A stretch of DNA of 64,000 nt, taken from assembly GCA_937871805.1 (NCBI GenBank), contig CALMQB010000002.1, positions 523,112-587,111 on the forward strand. The letters run 5' to 3'. The notes below the pieces were generated by a model. The model worked only from the letters and a program-made list of their open reading frames with translations. It was not told where the DNA came from and ran no database searches. Position 1 is the first letter of the stretch; each line of letters starts with the position of its first letter. This document shows, in pieces, positions 41,341-49,495 of the stretch. The stretch comes from an uncultured Candidatus Saccharibacteria bacterium (GTDB taxonomy: Bacteria > Patescibacteriota > Saccharimonadia > Saccharimonadales > HK-STAS-PATE-42). The translations under genes were made by a program, and so were the position numbers.

Positions 41341-41415
41341 GTGGGCGGTACAGGATTTGAACCTGTCACCTCTGCAACGTCAATGCAGCGCTCTAGCCAA
41401 ATGAGCTAACCGCCC
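41339..41415 (-). tRNA. tRNA-Val (anticodon GAC)
   Basis: On the minus strand the acceptor GGGCGGT pairs ACCGCCC, the anticodon loop TTGACGT sits on stem CTGCA/TGCAG, and the T-arm is GACAGGTTCAAATCCTGT. CCA is encoded at 41341-41339. Confidence 0.95.
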
Positions 41416-41453
41416 CTATTAAACTAAAATTAAGTATATCAGATTGGCGGTGG

Positions 41454-41610
41454 TATAATTAAGTCCAATATGAATGAATCCAATTTTAGATTTCAAACTC
41501 TAAACATAAATAATGTTTTGACGACCTTAGGGTTTAAGCTGCTAGAGTGTGATTAGCTCTTTAAAAACTAATCCATGAAACCTACAAAAGTTAAATTAGA
41601 GAAATAAATT
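41454..41610 (+). promoter_or_regulatory. thrS promoter, leader peptide and stem
   Basis: TGGTATAAT (-10 at 41454-41459) lies 10 nt before an ATG at 41470 that opens a 28-codon peptide ending TAG at 41556. The peptide has three Thr codons, two of them adjacent (ACG ACC, near codon 18). The stop codon lies inside GATTAG, which pairs with CTAATC at 41568-41573. This is the layout of an attenuation leader for a threonyl-tRNA synthetase, but no T-run follows the stem, so control could be at translation instead. Confidence 0.45.
41470..41556 (+). CDS. thrS leader peptide (28 residues)
   Basis: The frame MNESNFRFQTLNINNVLTTL continues for eight more residues to a TAG. It has its own leaderless promoter and lies 55 nt before thrS. 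With 3 Thr in 28 codons, including a Thr-Thr pair, it could sense charged tRNA-Thr. Too short for a conventional function. Confidence 0.45.
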   Translation: MNESNFRFQTLNINNVLTTLGFKLLECD

Positions 41611-43365
41611 ATGAGTGAAGTTAATGATGTTGATGAAGTCAGGCACAGCCTTTCCCACTTGATGGCTCAAGTAGTTAAAGAGGTATGGCCTGGAAGCTTG
41701 AATACAATAGGGCCTGTCATTGAAAATGGCTTTTACACTGACTTTGAGCTGAATGGAAAGATTTCTGAAGACGACCTACCTAAGATTGAAGATGCGATGC
41801 GGGCTAAACTTAAGGACTGGACTCATTTTGAGAAAAGAGAGGTTAGTCTGGAAGAAGCGCAGCAAATATTTAGGGATAATAAATATAAAATAGAATTGGC
41901 ACAAGAGTTTGCGGCTGAAGGCAAAGGCCTGACTGTTTATACTTGCGGTGGATTTGATGACTTATGTAAGGGCGGACATTCAGATGGTCTTAGCAATATT
42001 GACCCTGAAAGTTTTAAGTTAACTAGAACTGCGGGGGCGTACTGGCGTGGGGACGAGAAGAATATTATGCTAACCAGAATCTATGGTGTAGCATTCACAA
42101 CAAAGAACGAGCTAGAAGAGTATCTAGTGAAGCAAGAGCTGGCAAAAGAGAGGGACCACAGAAAACTTGGAAGAGAAATGGATTTGTTTATTTTTTCTGA
42201 TTTGGTTGGCCCTGGATTACCAATGTTTACTCCAAGGGGTAGGCTTATTCGTAGGCTTCTAGCGGACCTTATGCGCCAGGCTGGTGCTAAGAACGGTTCC
42301 CAGGAAGTTGAAATCCCACATATTGCGAAGAACGAATTGTATAAAACTTCAGGTCATGCAAGCAAATACAATGAAGAGTTGTTTAAGGTTGAGGGTCGAG
42401 ATGGTTCCAAACTCAATATGAAGCCGGTTAATTGCCCGCATCACATTCAGATTTATATGTCTAAACTCAGAAGCTATAAAGACTTGCCGATTCACTACTC
42501 GGAAGTTACGATGCAATATAGAGATGAAAAGCCTGGTCAGTTGATGGGACTACAAAGAGTAAGGTCAATAACTGTAGACGATGGTCATATATTTATGGCT
42601 AAAAACCAGATATTGGAAGTCGTTTCCAGTTTTGTGAAAATAATTGAAGAAGTACACAAGGGCGTTGGGATTTATGGCGAGCACTGGGTTTCGCTTTCGT
42701 TAAGAGACCCTGCCACTCCAGATGCTTACATTGGTACAGAGGAAGATTGGGTTGTGGCAGAAAAAATGCTAAAAGAAGCAGCAGATGTTAACGGTCTGGA
42801 TGCTAAACAAATGGAAGGAGAGGCAGCACTTTATGGCCCTAAATTAGACTTTGTTTACTATACAGTTGGTGGAGTAGAGACTCAGCTTGCAACTATACAG
42901 CTGGACTACGCAACGCCGAAACGATTTGGCATGAAGTTTATAAATGACAAAGGGGAGGAGGAGACTCCTGTTATGGTTCATCGCGCTATTCTGGGGTCAC
43001 TTGAAAGGTTCATGGTTATAATCCTAGAAAAAACTAACGGTTGGTTGCCATTTTGGTTGGCTCCGGAACAAGTTAGGATCCTGACTATTAATGATTCTGT
43101 ACTCGAATATGTTGAGGAGATTACATCAGTTTTAGAAGATACTCTGTTGATGAAGCCACTTAAATATAACGAAGTTAGGTTTTCTGTTGATAATAGAAAT
43201 GAGTCACTGGGTAAAAAGATTAAAGAGGCTACGGAACTCAGAATTCCGGTGCAACTGATAGTTGGTCCGAAAGATGCTGGGTCTAGAGTTGTTAGTGTGC
43301 GTACTAAGGACGGGGAAAGTAAGATGAAAATTGAAGAATTGAAAGATTTCTTACTAGGCCAGTAG
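41611..43365 (+). CDS. thrS: Threonyl-tRNA synthetase (lacking the TGS domain)
   Basis: This class II synthetase charges tRNA-Thr. The editing domain has VRHSLSHLMAQVV and GGFDDLCKGGHS. The core has motif 2 (EVTMQYRDEKPGQ), the zinc-binding MKPVNCPHHIQIY, and the C-terminal anticodon-binding domain (VQLIVGPKDAGSR). At 584 residues it is about 55 shorter than the usual form because the N-terminal TGS domain is absent; the protein begins directly at the editing domain. The ATG at 41611 is preceded by GAGAAATAAATT, a weak ribosome binding site. Confidence 0.95.
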   Translation: MSEVNDVDEVRHSLSHLMAQVVKEVWPGSLNTIGPVIENGFYTDFELNGKISEDDLPKIEDAMRAKLKDWTHFEKREVSLEEAQQIFRDNKYKIELAQEFAAEGKGLTVYTCGGFDDLCKGGHSDGLSNIDPESFKLTRTAGAYWRGDEKNIMLTRIYGVAFTTKNELEEYLVKQELAKERDHRKLGREMDLFIFSDLVGPGLPMFTPRGRLIRRLLADLMRQAGAKNGSQEVEIPHIAKNELYKTSGHASKYNEELFKVEGRDGSKLNMKPVNCPHHIQIYMSKLRSYKDLPIHYSEVTMQYRDEKPGQLMGLQRVRSITVDDGHIFMAKNQILEVVSSFVKIIEEVHKGVGIYGEHWVSLSLRDPATPDAYIGTEEDWVVAEKMLKEAADVNGLDAKQMEGEAALYGPKLDFVYYTVGGVETQLATIQLDYATPKRFGMKFINDKGEEETPVMVHRAILGSLERFMVIILEKTNGWLPFWLAPEQVRILTINDSVLEYVEEITSVLEDTLLMKPLKYNEVRFSVDNRNESLGKKIKEATELRIPVQLIVGPKDAGSRVVSVRTKDGESKMKIEELKDFLLGQ

Positions 43366-43409
43366 GTAGAGATCGGATTAAACTTAACTTATCCTTTTTA
43401 AATTAATTT

Positions 43410-43715
43410 ATGTCTGAGTTCAGAGATCGAGTCTATGAACTAGTTGGAAGAATACCCGAGGGCCGACTGATGACCTACGGTCAGGTTGCTGCTCTGTGTG
43501 GCTCACCGAGGGCTGCACTTATTGTGGGGCAAATTGCACATTTTGGACCTGAGAATCTGCCCTGGCAAAGAGTGGTTATGAAGAGCGGCGGTTTGGCCAG
43601 TGGCTTTCCTGACGGGCTAGTTGGTCACAAAAATGCACTTGTGGCTGAAGGTGTTTTTGTGACGGATGACTTTATGGTGGATGTTGAAAAGTTAATGTGG
43701 TGGCCGCTAATGTAG
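43410..43715 (+). CDS. Alkyltransferase-like protein (ATL), MGMT family without the active cysteine
   Basis: The 101-residue protein has the O6-alkylguanine transferase DNA-binding fold (VYELVGRIPEGRLMTYGQVAALCG). The methyl-accepting motif P-C-H-R-V reads PWQRVV, with Trp in place of Cys. That replacement defines ATL proteins, which bind O6-alkylguanine and flag it to nucleotide excision repair instead of reversing it. UvrB is present in this window as a partner pathway. Confidence 0.85.
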   Translation: MSEFRDRVYELVGRIPEGRLMTYGQVAALCGSPRAALIVGQIAHFGPENLPWQRVVMKSGGLASGFPDGLVGHKNALVAEGVFVTDDFMVDVEKLMWWPLM

Positions 43716-43726
43716 GCTTAGGTTTA

Positions 43727-43749
43727 AACTTGTTCAAAGTGAACAAGTT
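43727..43749. promoter_or_regulatory. Perfect inverted repeat upstream of the winged-helix gene
   Basis: AACTTGTTC-AAAGT-GAACAAGTT is a 9-bp perfect palindrome with a 5-nt centre. It lies 28 nt upstream of the -10 box (TATGAT at 43777-43782) of the regulator gene at 43793. It could be that regulator's operator or a terminator of the ATL gene; no T-run follows. It contains GTTCAAAGT, which recurs upstream of the T4SS operon and gyrB. Confidence 0.45.
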
Positions 43750-43792
43750 ATTTGGGTGTTAAGCTGTAAGATGTGATATGATTTAGATAATT

Positions 43793-44464
43793 ATGGTAGA
43801 TCAACTGTTCGGTTCAAAAACTAGGGTAAAACTTCTGAAGTTCTTTTTTGCAAACCAAGACCAAGAGTTTTTTGTGAGAGAACTAACGAGGCTTTTAGGT
43901 GAGCAGATAAATTCGATACGCAGGGAGCTGATTAATTTGGCAGATATTGGCGTAGTTGGCTCTACAACAAAGGATAATAAAGTTTTTTATAGCTTGAACA
44001 AGGTCAGTAAGCTGTACGATGGTCTAGATAGCATGTTTGCGGCTGAGTCTGATGAAGATAAAAAAATAGTCTCACAGAAAAGCAGCCCCTTAAATAAGCA
44101 GCCTAAGGCCGATGTCGGTGATGAGGTGGAAAGAAAAAGAGGCATAGTAATTGAAGATGCAAAGCTTAAGTTGGTCAAAGAAGAGATCAGCAAAGATGTC
44201 AAAAGTTCGATATTTATAGCTGCATCTGGAGTCCTGCTGAAGACTAAAGCCTCAGGCCCGGACATTTTGGTTGTTGCTGACCCCGGTGAGCTCAGTAAGT
44301 TAAAAAGGGCCATAGAGATACTTGAAAAGAAATTGAATAAAAGCCTGTCTTTTGTGCTTATTGAGCCTGAAGATTACGCATATCGGTCTAAAATTAATGA
44401 TAGATTTTTGACAGCATTTTTAAAGTCCAAGCATGAGATATTATTTAGTAAATTAGAGAATTAA
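43793..44464 (+). CDS. Winged-helix transcriptional regulator
   Basis: The N-terminal 85 residues form a winged helix (LFGSKTRVKLLKFFFANQ, FFVRELTRLLGEQINSIRRE, LADIGVVGSTTKDNKVFYSL), the pattern of a CPR family of ArsR/MarR-like regulators. A charged linker (about 85-120) leads to a C-terminal domain of about 100 residues (IFIAASGVLLKTKASGPDILVVAD, LSFVLIEPEDYAYR) that looks nucleotidyltransferase-like in its strand order but lacks a clear active site. The -10 box is 10 nt before the ATG. The next gene follows by 15 nt. Confidence 0.7.
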   Translation: MVDQLFGSKTRVKLLKFFFANQDQEFFVRELTRLLGEQINSIRRELINLADIGVVGSTTKDNKVFYSLNKVSKLYDGLDSMFAAESDEDKKIVSQKSSPLNKQPKADVGDEVERKRGIVIEDAKLKLVKEEISKDVKSSIFIAASGVLLKTKASGPDILVVADPGELSKLKRAIEILEKKLNKSLSFVLIEPEDYAYRSKINDRFLTAFLKSKHEILFSKLEN

Positions 44465-44479
44465 AAGTAAAGGTTTTGT

Positions 44480-45139
44480 ATGGAAATAAGTTATTTTGGG
44501 AAGAGCGGTATTAAGCTTAAATCTGGATCCGAGTCTGTTGGTTTTGACTTAGAATTTTTAGGACTATCTAAAAAACCGAACTCAATGAAAGAAATGAGAT
44601 CTGTTTTCTATACTGATATACACAGGTCTAAGGAAAGCTTAACGAGCACTGAGGTTATGACGTTTAACCGTCAGGGAGAGTATGAAGTTAGGCCATTTAG
44701 CGTCAGGGGGGTTTCCGTGAAAGCTTATGGTGACATATACGGGACTACGAAATCTACAGTATTTTTAGCCGATGCTATGGATTTTGGCTCGGTCGGTATT
44801 ATAGGCTACGCTACTAAGAATTTAAATGAAGAAGCTATGGAGCTTTTGGCTAACGCAAGGCTGTTGATAATTCCCATCGGTGGGATGGGGATGGGTCTCG
44901 AACCAGAGGAGGCAATGGAGTTAGTTAAAAATCTGAATTGTGAGTATGTAATACCCGTTCACTATAAAGATGGGTTTAGTAAGTATGCATCTCCTCAGTC
45001 TGAGCTGGGGGACTTTTTGAAATTAATCGGTGAAGACTCTACCTCTGAGGTTTTTGAAGGTAAAGTCAGCAGCAAAGAGTTTCCTACTGCTGGCGAAAGC
45101 TTTAAGGTCGTAGTGGTTAGCCCAAAAGCTAGCTCTTAG
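44480..45139 (+). CDS. Metallo-beta-lactamase-fold protein with degenerate metal site (UPF0173-like)
   Basis: The strand pattern MEISYFGKSGIKLKSG, VFYTDIHRSKE, GEYEVRPFSVRGV, VFLADAMDFGSVGIIG, LLIIPIGGMGMGLEPEEAMELV and YVIPVHYKDG follows small MBL-fold hydrolases. The H-x-H-x-D-H metal motif is not present (YTDIHRSKES stands there), while the last His (PVHY) is kept. So it is probably not a normal hydrolase. It is co-directional with the winged-helix regulator, a pairing common in CPR genomes as far as I recall. Confidence 0.65.
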   Translation: MEISYFGKSGIKLKSGSESVGFDLEFLGLSKKPNSMKEMRSVFYTDIHRSKESLTSTEVMTFNRQGEYEVRPFSVRGVSVKAYGDIYGTTKSTVFLADAMDFGSVGIIGYATKNLNEEAMELLANARLLIIPIGGMGMGLEPEEAMELVKNLNCEYVIPVHYKDGFSKYASPQSELGDFLKLIGEDSTSEVFEGKVSSKEFPTAGESFKVVVVSPKASS

Positions 45140-45230
45140 CTCAAAGGCTCCCAAATGGAGGTCTGTTTAGGTCTAAAGTACACCCAAGATGAGTCCATTA
45201 TTTATGCTGACCGTCGTTGGCGCTAAAAGA

Positions 45231-45440
45231 TTAAGTGTCTAGGTTATTATAGCCCAGCAGACCTTTCTTTTTTAAAGTACGTATTCCGTTGGCGCTTATC
45301 TTTACCTTAGTCTTTACCCCGTTGATAGTTAGGGTTTTTCGTTGTAGGTTTGGTTCCCAGGTTCTCCGGGTACGGCGTTTAGAAAAACTAACGTTTTTAC
45401 CGTACTGAGTGCCTTTCCCTGTTATGCTGCATCTTTTCAT
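45231..45440 (-). CDS. rpmB: 50S ribosomal protein L28
   Basis: MKRCSITGKGTQYGKNVSFS and KRRTRRTWEPNLQR are diagnostic for L28; the C-terminus is VKISANGIRTLKKKGLL. I start at the ATG at 45440. The longer frame from 45497 would include a TTATAAT promoter box in its coding sequence (about 45473-45479), so it is not likely translated. The product is about 69 residues. The first zinc-type Cys is kept, but the second ligand pair is absent. Confidence 0.9.
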   Translation of the reverse strand: MKRCSITGKGTQYGKNVSFSKRRTRRTWEPNLQRKTLTINGVKTKVKISANGIRTLKKKGLLGYNNLDT

Positions 45441-45646
45441 CGTATCGGGTGATTGTTTACCTTGCTTATGAGTTTGATTATAAACTAAAGCGACCATCTT
45501 TTCAATTTAATCGACTAGTATAGCCAGATATGTACCTATCCGAGGTGTTTTTAATGCCTAAGGGCGCGGTACCCGTAAATTACTAGCGTTTATGGTTAGA
45601 ATAGGTTGGGAGCTTAGATTCTAACACCATCTCGGTCAGTTAATGC

Positions 45647-45652
45647 TATAAT
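45647..45652 (+). promoter_or_regulatory. Extended -10 promoter of RNase P RNA
   Basis: TGCTATAAT ends 9 nt before the 5' base of the RNA's P1 stem (about 45662), as expected for a stable RNA promoter. Confidence 0.6.
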
Positions 45653-45661
45653 TCTCAGTTG

Positions 45662-46075
45662 GTAGCTAAATGCCATTGTGGCGATCGCCCTAGTCTATTA
45701 GGATAGGGAGGAAAGTCCGGGCAGCTGAACACTGAAACGGTAGTTGCTAACAGCAACCGTCTAAATACTTTTTCACTAAAGGTTTAGATAGGGAAAGTAC
45801 CACAGAAATTGCTCATGCACTTTTAGTGCGTGGTGAAAAAAAATCCTTCTGGAAACAGAAGAGGATGGCAAACCCTACCGGCTGCAAGGTTGAGGTTCTC
45901 AGACTAGATAATTAGCTGTTCTTACAGCATTAGAGGTGTTAATTCAGTTTTTTGGGAGCCCCGCTTTAGTCCGCATATGTAAGCAAGTCTTACAAGATAG
46001 ATGATCGCGCCCAAGCCCATGCTGACCGTATGGGCTAAGGTTACAAAACCCGGCTTATAACTTGGCATTAGCTAT
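45662..46075 (+). ncRNA. rnpB: RNase P RNA (bacterial type A)
   Basis: This catalytic RNA matures tRNA 5' ends. The P1 stem is AGCTAAATGCCA (from about 45664) pairing TGGCATTAGCT (46063-46073). The universal core reads GAGGAAAGTCCGGGC at about 45707-45721, CCACAGAAATTGC in the J3/4-type region, GGATGGCAAACCC, AGATAGATGATCGC, and the 3' core ACAAAACCCGGCTTATA. The terminator follows immediately. Confidence 0.93.
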
Positions 46076-46076
46076 C

Positions 46077-46112
46077 AAAAAACCCAAGCAGGAATTGCTT
46101 GGGTTTTTATAA
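46077..46112. terminator. Bidirectional terminator between rnpB and rplT
   Basis: AAAACCCAAGCA-GGAAT-TGCTTGGGTTTT is a perfect stem with A-run on one side and T-run on the other. It serves rnpB on the plus strand and the infC-rpmI-rplT operon on the minus strand. Confidence 0.9.
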
Positions 46113-46131
46113 CCTTATATGTTTTTGTTGA

Positions 46132-46476
46132 TTAAGCTTTAATTTTTTCCGTAAGTGTAGAAAAAGCAACTGGGTCGGTTACGGCTATGTCCGATAAGAT
46201 TTTTCTATCTAGTTCAATATTATTTTGCTTGAGAAAAAAAATGAAAGAGGAGTACTTTTGACCATTCTCCCGACAGGCATTAGAAACTCTAGTTATCCAG
46301 AGCTGCCTAAAGTCTCTTTTGCGGTTTCTTCGGTCTCGATAGGAGTACTCTAGAGACCGGTTTACGGCTTGTTTCGCCAATCTGTAGGACCTGGTTCGGG
46401 CATGTTGCATGCCCCTTACCTTTTTGAGGATTTTTTTATGTTTTCGGTGCTTGGTGATGCTTTTGGTTACTCTCAT
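46132..46476 (-). CDS. rplT: 50S ribosomal protein L20
   Basis: The start RVTKSITKHRKHKKILKKVR is followed by the diagnostic block RRNRKRDFRQLWITRVSNA and YSSFIFFLKQNNIELDRK. At 114 residues it is normal. It is the last gene of infC-rpmI-rplT. Confidence 0.96.
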   Translation of the reverse strand: MRVTKSITKHRKHKKILKKVRGMQHARTRSYRLAKQAVNRSLEYSYRDRRNRKRDFRQLWITRVSNACRENGQKYSSFIFFLKQNNIELDRKILSDIAVTDPVAFSTLTEKIKA

Positions 46477-46509
46477 AGCTATGATATTCTTATATTGATG
46501 TTATTTGCA

Positions 46510-46704
46510 CTATATTCCAAGGGAACGCTTAGTGCTCTTGGTACGCGTAGCGCTAACTTCTTCAGGTTTACTGTTCCTTCTCTTTCTTCCGCCACTCTTT
46601 TTTTGCATAAAGTGATTAGTAAAGCCTCTTCGTCTTATAAGCTTTCCAGAGCCGGTTACCCGTGTTCTTTTTTTTGTTGATTTGTGTGTTTTTAACTTAG
46701 GCAT
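46510..46704 (-). CDS. rpmI: 50S ribosomal protein L35
   Basis: [20 protein letters not shown] is the canonical L35 start, followed by [18 protein letters not shown]. The 64-residue product sits between infC and rplT. It starts only 4 nt after the infC stop. Confidence 0.95.
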   Translation of the reverse strand: MPKLKTHKSTKKRTRVTGSGKLIRRRGFTNHFMQKKSGGRKRRNSKPEEVSATRTKSTKRSLGI

Positions 46705-46707
46705 AGT

Positions 46708-47250
46708 TTAAGAGTTATTGTTAGATTTATATATGATACTGATATTTTTTCCAGCCACCTTTACTGCCTGGTCTACTTCGGCCCATTCGCTTATTTTACC
46801 ACTGATATCCTCTATTCGCAACAGTGCTAGTTCCTTGTGATGGTTCTCTCTGCCTCTTAGCATCATCGAAACCCTAACTTTATCCCCGCTTTGGAGGACT
46901 TTCTTGATTTTATTAAGTTTAGTTTCTAGGTCATGGTCTCCGATTTTTAGAGATATTCGAACTTGCTTAACTTCTGTAGAATTGCTGGTCTTCTTGGTCG
47001 CTCGATCTTTTTTTTCTTGTTGGTACTTAAACTTTCCAAACTCTATAATCTTAGCAACCGGTGGAGTAGAGTTAGATGAGACTTCGACAAGGTCTTTGCC
47101 TTTTTCTTCCGCGAGCTTTAGGGCGTCTTGTTTCGTTAAAATGCCTATTATTTCTCCGTCTTCACCTATAACCCTAAGTTCAGTAGCCCGAATTTGGTGA
47201 TTTCTATTGATTTTAGCTTTTGGTGATACTTTTCTTCGTTTTCTTCTCAA
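46708..47250 (-). CDS. infC: Translation initiation factor IF-3
   Basis: IF-3 checks start codon pairing on the 30S subunit. INRNHQIRATELRVIGEDGE is the N-terminal domain start, with PPVAKIIEFGKFKYQQEKK at the linker and VRISLKIGDHDLETKLNK and GDKVRVSMMLRGRE in the C-terminal domain. The best in-frame start is TTG at 47250, after which a basic tail (RRKRRKVSPKAK) precedes the conserved part. A non-AUG start is common for infC and allows autoregulation. The leader holds an AAACTTAA-type word at 47266-47273. Confidence 0.94.
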   Translation of the reverse strand: MRRKRRKVSPKAKINRNHQIRATELRVIGEDGEIIGILTKQDALKLAEEKGKDLVEVSSNSTPPVAKIIEFGKFKYQQEKKDRATKKTSNSTEVKQVRISLKIGDHDLETKLNKIKKVLQSGDKVRVSMMLRGRENHHKELALLRIEDISGKISEWAEVDQAVKVAGKNISIIYKSNNNS

Positions 47251-47364
47251 ATTTGTTTACTTAGATTAAGTTTAACTTGCTTTTATATCTATAAATTGTA
47301 ACATAAAATTCAGTATTGAATGCTCTGAATCCTCCATTTGGTACAATCCCCTCTCTTGTTAGCC

Positions 47365-48876
47365 TTAGCCCCCTTTCTGTCTGTACTGTAGTGCCTCAGT
47401 TATGTGCTTAGCTTTAACTTCCTCGCATTGCTCTAAATCTGCGATGGTTCTGGCTACGCGTATCATTTTTATGTATGATCTTGCGGAGAGATGCAGCTTT
47501 TCTGCCGAGATATCTAGAATGGTTTTAGCCTCTTTAGAAATAGCCGAAAGTTTCTTGATGGTGGCGTTGTCCATTGATGAGTTGCTAGTCTCCAGGTCGC
47601 CAAACCTTTTGGACTGCATTTTTTTGGCAAGGAGAACACGTTTTTTTATCTCAGAACTAGGCTCAGCACCATGACTGGTATTAAGTATTAGGCTGTGTTT
47701 TATATTGGATACGGTTATATTAAGGTCAATCCTGTCTAGAAGTGGCCCGGAAAGCTTTTTAGAGTAGTTGGATATTTGATTTTGGCTGCATGTACACTCT
47801 TTGTTGTCATCTAAAAGATATCCGCAAGGGCAGGGGTTCTGAGTGGCGACTAGCATGAAGTCTGCGGGGTAGCTAGATGTTTGATTTGCTCGAGATATGT
47901 TAATTAATCTATCTTCGAGTGGTTGTCTTAGCGCCTCAAGCGTAGCCCTTGAAAATTCTGGAATTTCATCCAGAAACAGAACTCCTCTGTGGCTTAGGCT
48001 GATCTCCCCTGGTCGAGGTATCTTGCCTCCGCCAGTAATGGAGACTGAACTTGATGTATGATGGGGTGACCTGAATGGTCTTTCCGTGATTGCTTCAGTG
48101 ACCGTATCTGAAAGGCTGTGAATCTTCGTCATAGCAACTATTTCCTTTTTACTTGGTGGCGGGAGGATTGAAAGTAATGCTTTGGCAAGCATGGTCTTAC
48201 CTGCCCCCGGTGATCCGTTTAGCAGGATATTGTGATGTCCTGCGGCAGCTATCTCCATTGCTCTTTTAGCCTGGGCTTGACCTCTAACGTCTGAAAAGTC
48301 CACTTTATACTTAATAATCTTGGGCTCTTTATTTTCAGTGGCGTAGAATTTTTGTGGCTTTACTTTACTGTTTAGTATATCTACGACCTGCTTTAGGTTT
48401 AAACAGGGGACCGCCTCTATTTCGCCTAGGAGCTGAGCTTGCTGCATATTTCCGTAGGGAACGAATGCTCTTTTTAGTGCAGCCTCTTTGGCTGCTTCCA
48501 GGTGGGGAATTATACCCTTGACTGGTCTGATCGAGCCGTTGAGTGACAACTCTCCCACAAAAAGACTAGAGGACATGTATTCGATGTCTTCTATTTGGTC
48601 GCTAGCGGCTAAAATTGCGAGTGCAAGCGGCAGGTCGTAGGTTGTGCCGTCCTTTGGAATGTCTGCAGGCGCAAGGTTGAGGGTGATCTTCTTTTTAGGA
48701 AGCAAAAGCCCTGAGTTGACTATGGCGCTTCTGACCCTCTCCTTGGCCTCGTCTATCGCCTTGGCCCCTAAGCCTACTATCGTTATTCCTGGAAGGCTAT
48801 TAGACAGCCCACATTCGATAGTTATTATCTGTCCGTTGTAGCCGATGTTGGCTGATGAGCGTACTAGAGAAATCAT
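47365..48876 (-). CDS. comM: ComM / YifB-type Mg-chelatase-like helicase
   Basis: The 503-residue product has the Lon-protease-like N-terminal domain (ITIECGLSNSLPGITIVGLG, LNLAPADIPKDGTTYDLPLA), Walker A GSPGAGKTMLAKALL, GGGKIPRPGEISLSHRGVLF with Walker B LDEIPEF, and a Cys-rich insert (CPCGYLLDDNKECTCS). ComM is a hexameric branch-migration helicase that integrates incoming DNA during natural transformation. Its presence fits a naturally competent organism and is relevant to the uptake-like word in this window. Confidence 0.93.
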   Translation of the reverse strand: MISLVRSSANIGYNGQIITIECGLSNSLPGITIVGLGAKAIDEAKERVRSAIVNSGLLLPKKKITLNLAPADIPKDGTTYDLPLALAILAASDQIEDIEYMSSSLFVGELSLNGSIRPVKGIIPHLEAAKEAALKRAFVPYGNMQQAQLLGEIEAVPCLNLKQVVDILNSKVKPQKFYATENKEPKIIKYKVDFSDVRGQAQAKRAMEIAAAGHHNILLNGSPGAGKTMLAKALLSILPPPSKKEIVAMTKIHSLSDTVTEAITERPFRSPHHTSSSVSITGGGKIPRPGEISLSHRGVLFLDEIPEFSRATLEALRQPLEDRLINISRANQTSSYPADFMLVATQNPCPCGYLLDDNKECTCSQNQISNYSKKLSGPLLDRIDLNITVSNIKHSLILNTSHGAEPSSEIKKRVLLAKKMQSKRFGDLETSNSSMDNATIKKLSAISKEAKTILDISAEKLHLSARSYIKMIRVARTIADLEQCEEVKAKHITEALQYRQKGG

Positions 48877-48948
48877 GACTTTAGACGATGTCTTGTTAGC
48901 AAAAGAAATATATTTAACCTACCGGTCTATTATATTTTTAGGGCAAAG

Positions 48949-49042
48949 AAAAAGCAATGACTTTGCGAGTTGTCATTGCTCTTAGAGAAGGAGTAGTCTT
49001 TTTGGTTTTTATTTTTGAGCACTATTTTTGTTCAGGTGCTAA
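48949..49042 (-). ncRNA. Candidate small RNA with sigma-70 promoter and terminator
   Basis: On the minus strand TTGACT (49077-49072), a 17-nt spacer and TATTAT (49054-49049) form a near-consensus promoter. A start near 49042 gives about 94 nt ending in GCAATGAC-10 nt-GTCATTGC and TTTTT (48953-48949). Between them lie a small hairpin AGCAC...GTGCT and an A-rich single-stranded region. No ORF fits. It is supported by signals only. Confidence 0.5.
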
Positions 49043-49105
49043 CTACTAATAATAGAGGCTGATTTAGCTTAAGTCAACACCCAAGTTAGGTGCTGTATAA
49101 ATAAT

Positions 49106-49114
49106 TTATCCACA
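49106..49114 (+). promoter_or_regulatory. DnaA box
   Basis: TTATCCACA is a perfect match to the consensus DnaA binding site. I found no second perfect copy nearby, so an origin cannot be claimed; it may regulate a promoter. Confidence 0.4.
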
Positions 49115-49442
49115 GGTTATAAATTCCTAAAACTTAATTCGCTGTTGCCGGCCGTTTCATCTGGGATGGTAGGTTGGGGTCGTTGTGCCGAGCAGGCTTT
49201 AAATGCTTGAAATTGTTAAGGTATCATGATATGATTACGAGTAGAGGAATTCAGAAAAAATAAAAAAACTCTAAAATACACACCCGAAGTAGCAAAAAAG
49301 CTATGGAGGGTGATCGGTTAAAGTCTTCTGGGCTATTGCAAGCACTGATTATTTATAAACAGAGTGCATTTGCGGCTCAGAATACTTCCTTATTTTTGCA
49401 CATTATACTATATGCTATATTGAATGCTGGAATATGAAGTGT

Positions 49443-49495
49443 GTTCAAAGTCGCGTTATTTTTTGAAGTAAAATATCAATGATGTCACTTTGAAC
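49443..49495. promoter_or_regulatory. Inverted GTTCAAAGT pair upstream of the T4SS gene pair
   Basis: GTTCAAAGT (49443-49451) and its complement ACTTTGAAC (49487-49495) face each other across 35 nt. The same 9-mer occurs at 43733-43741 upstream of the winged-helix gene and at 53099-53107 upstream of gyrB. Confidence 0.4.
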
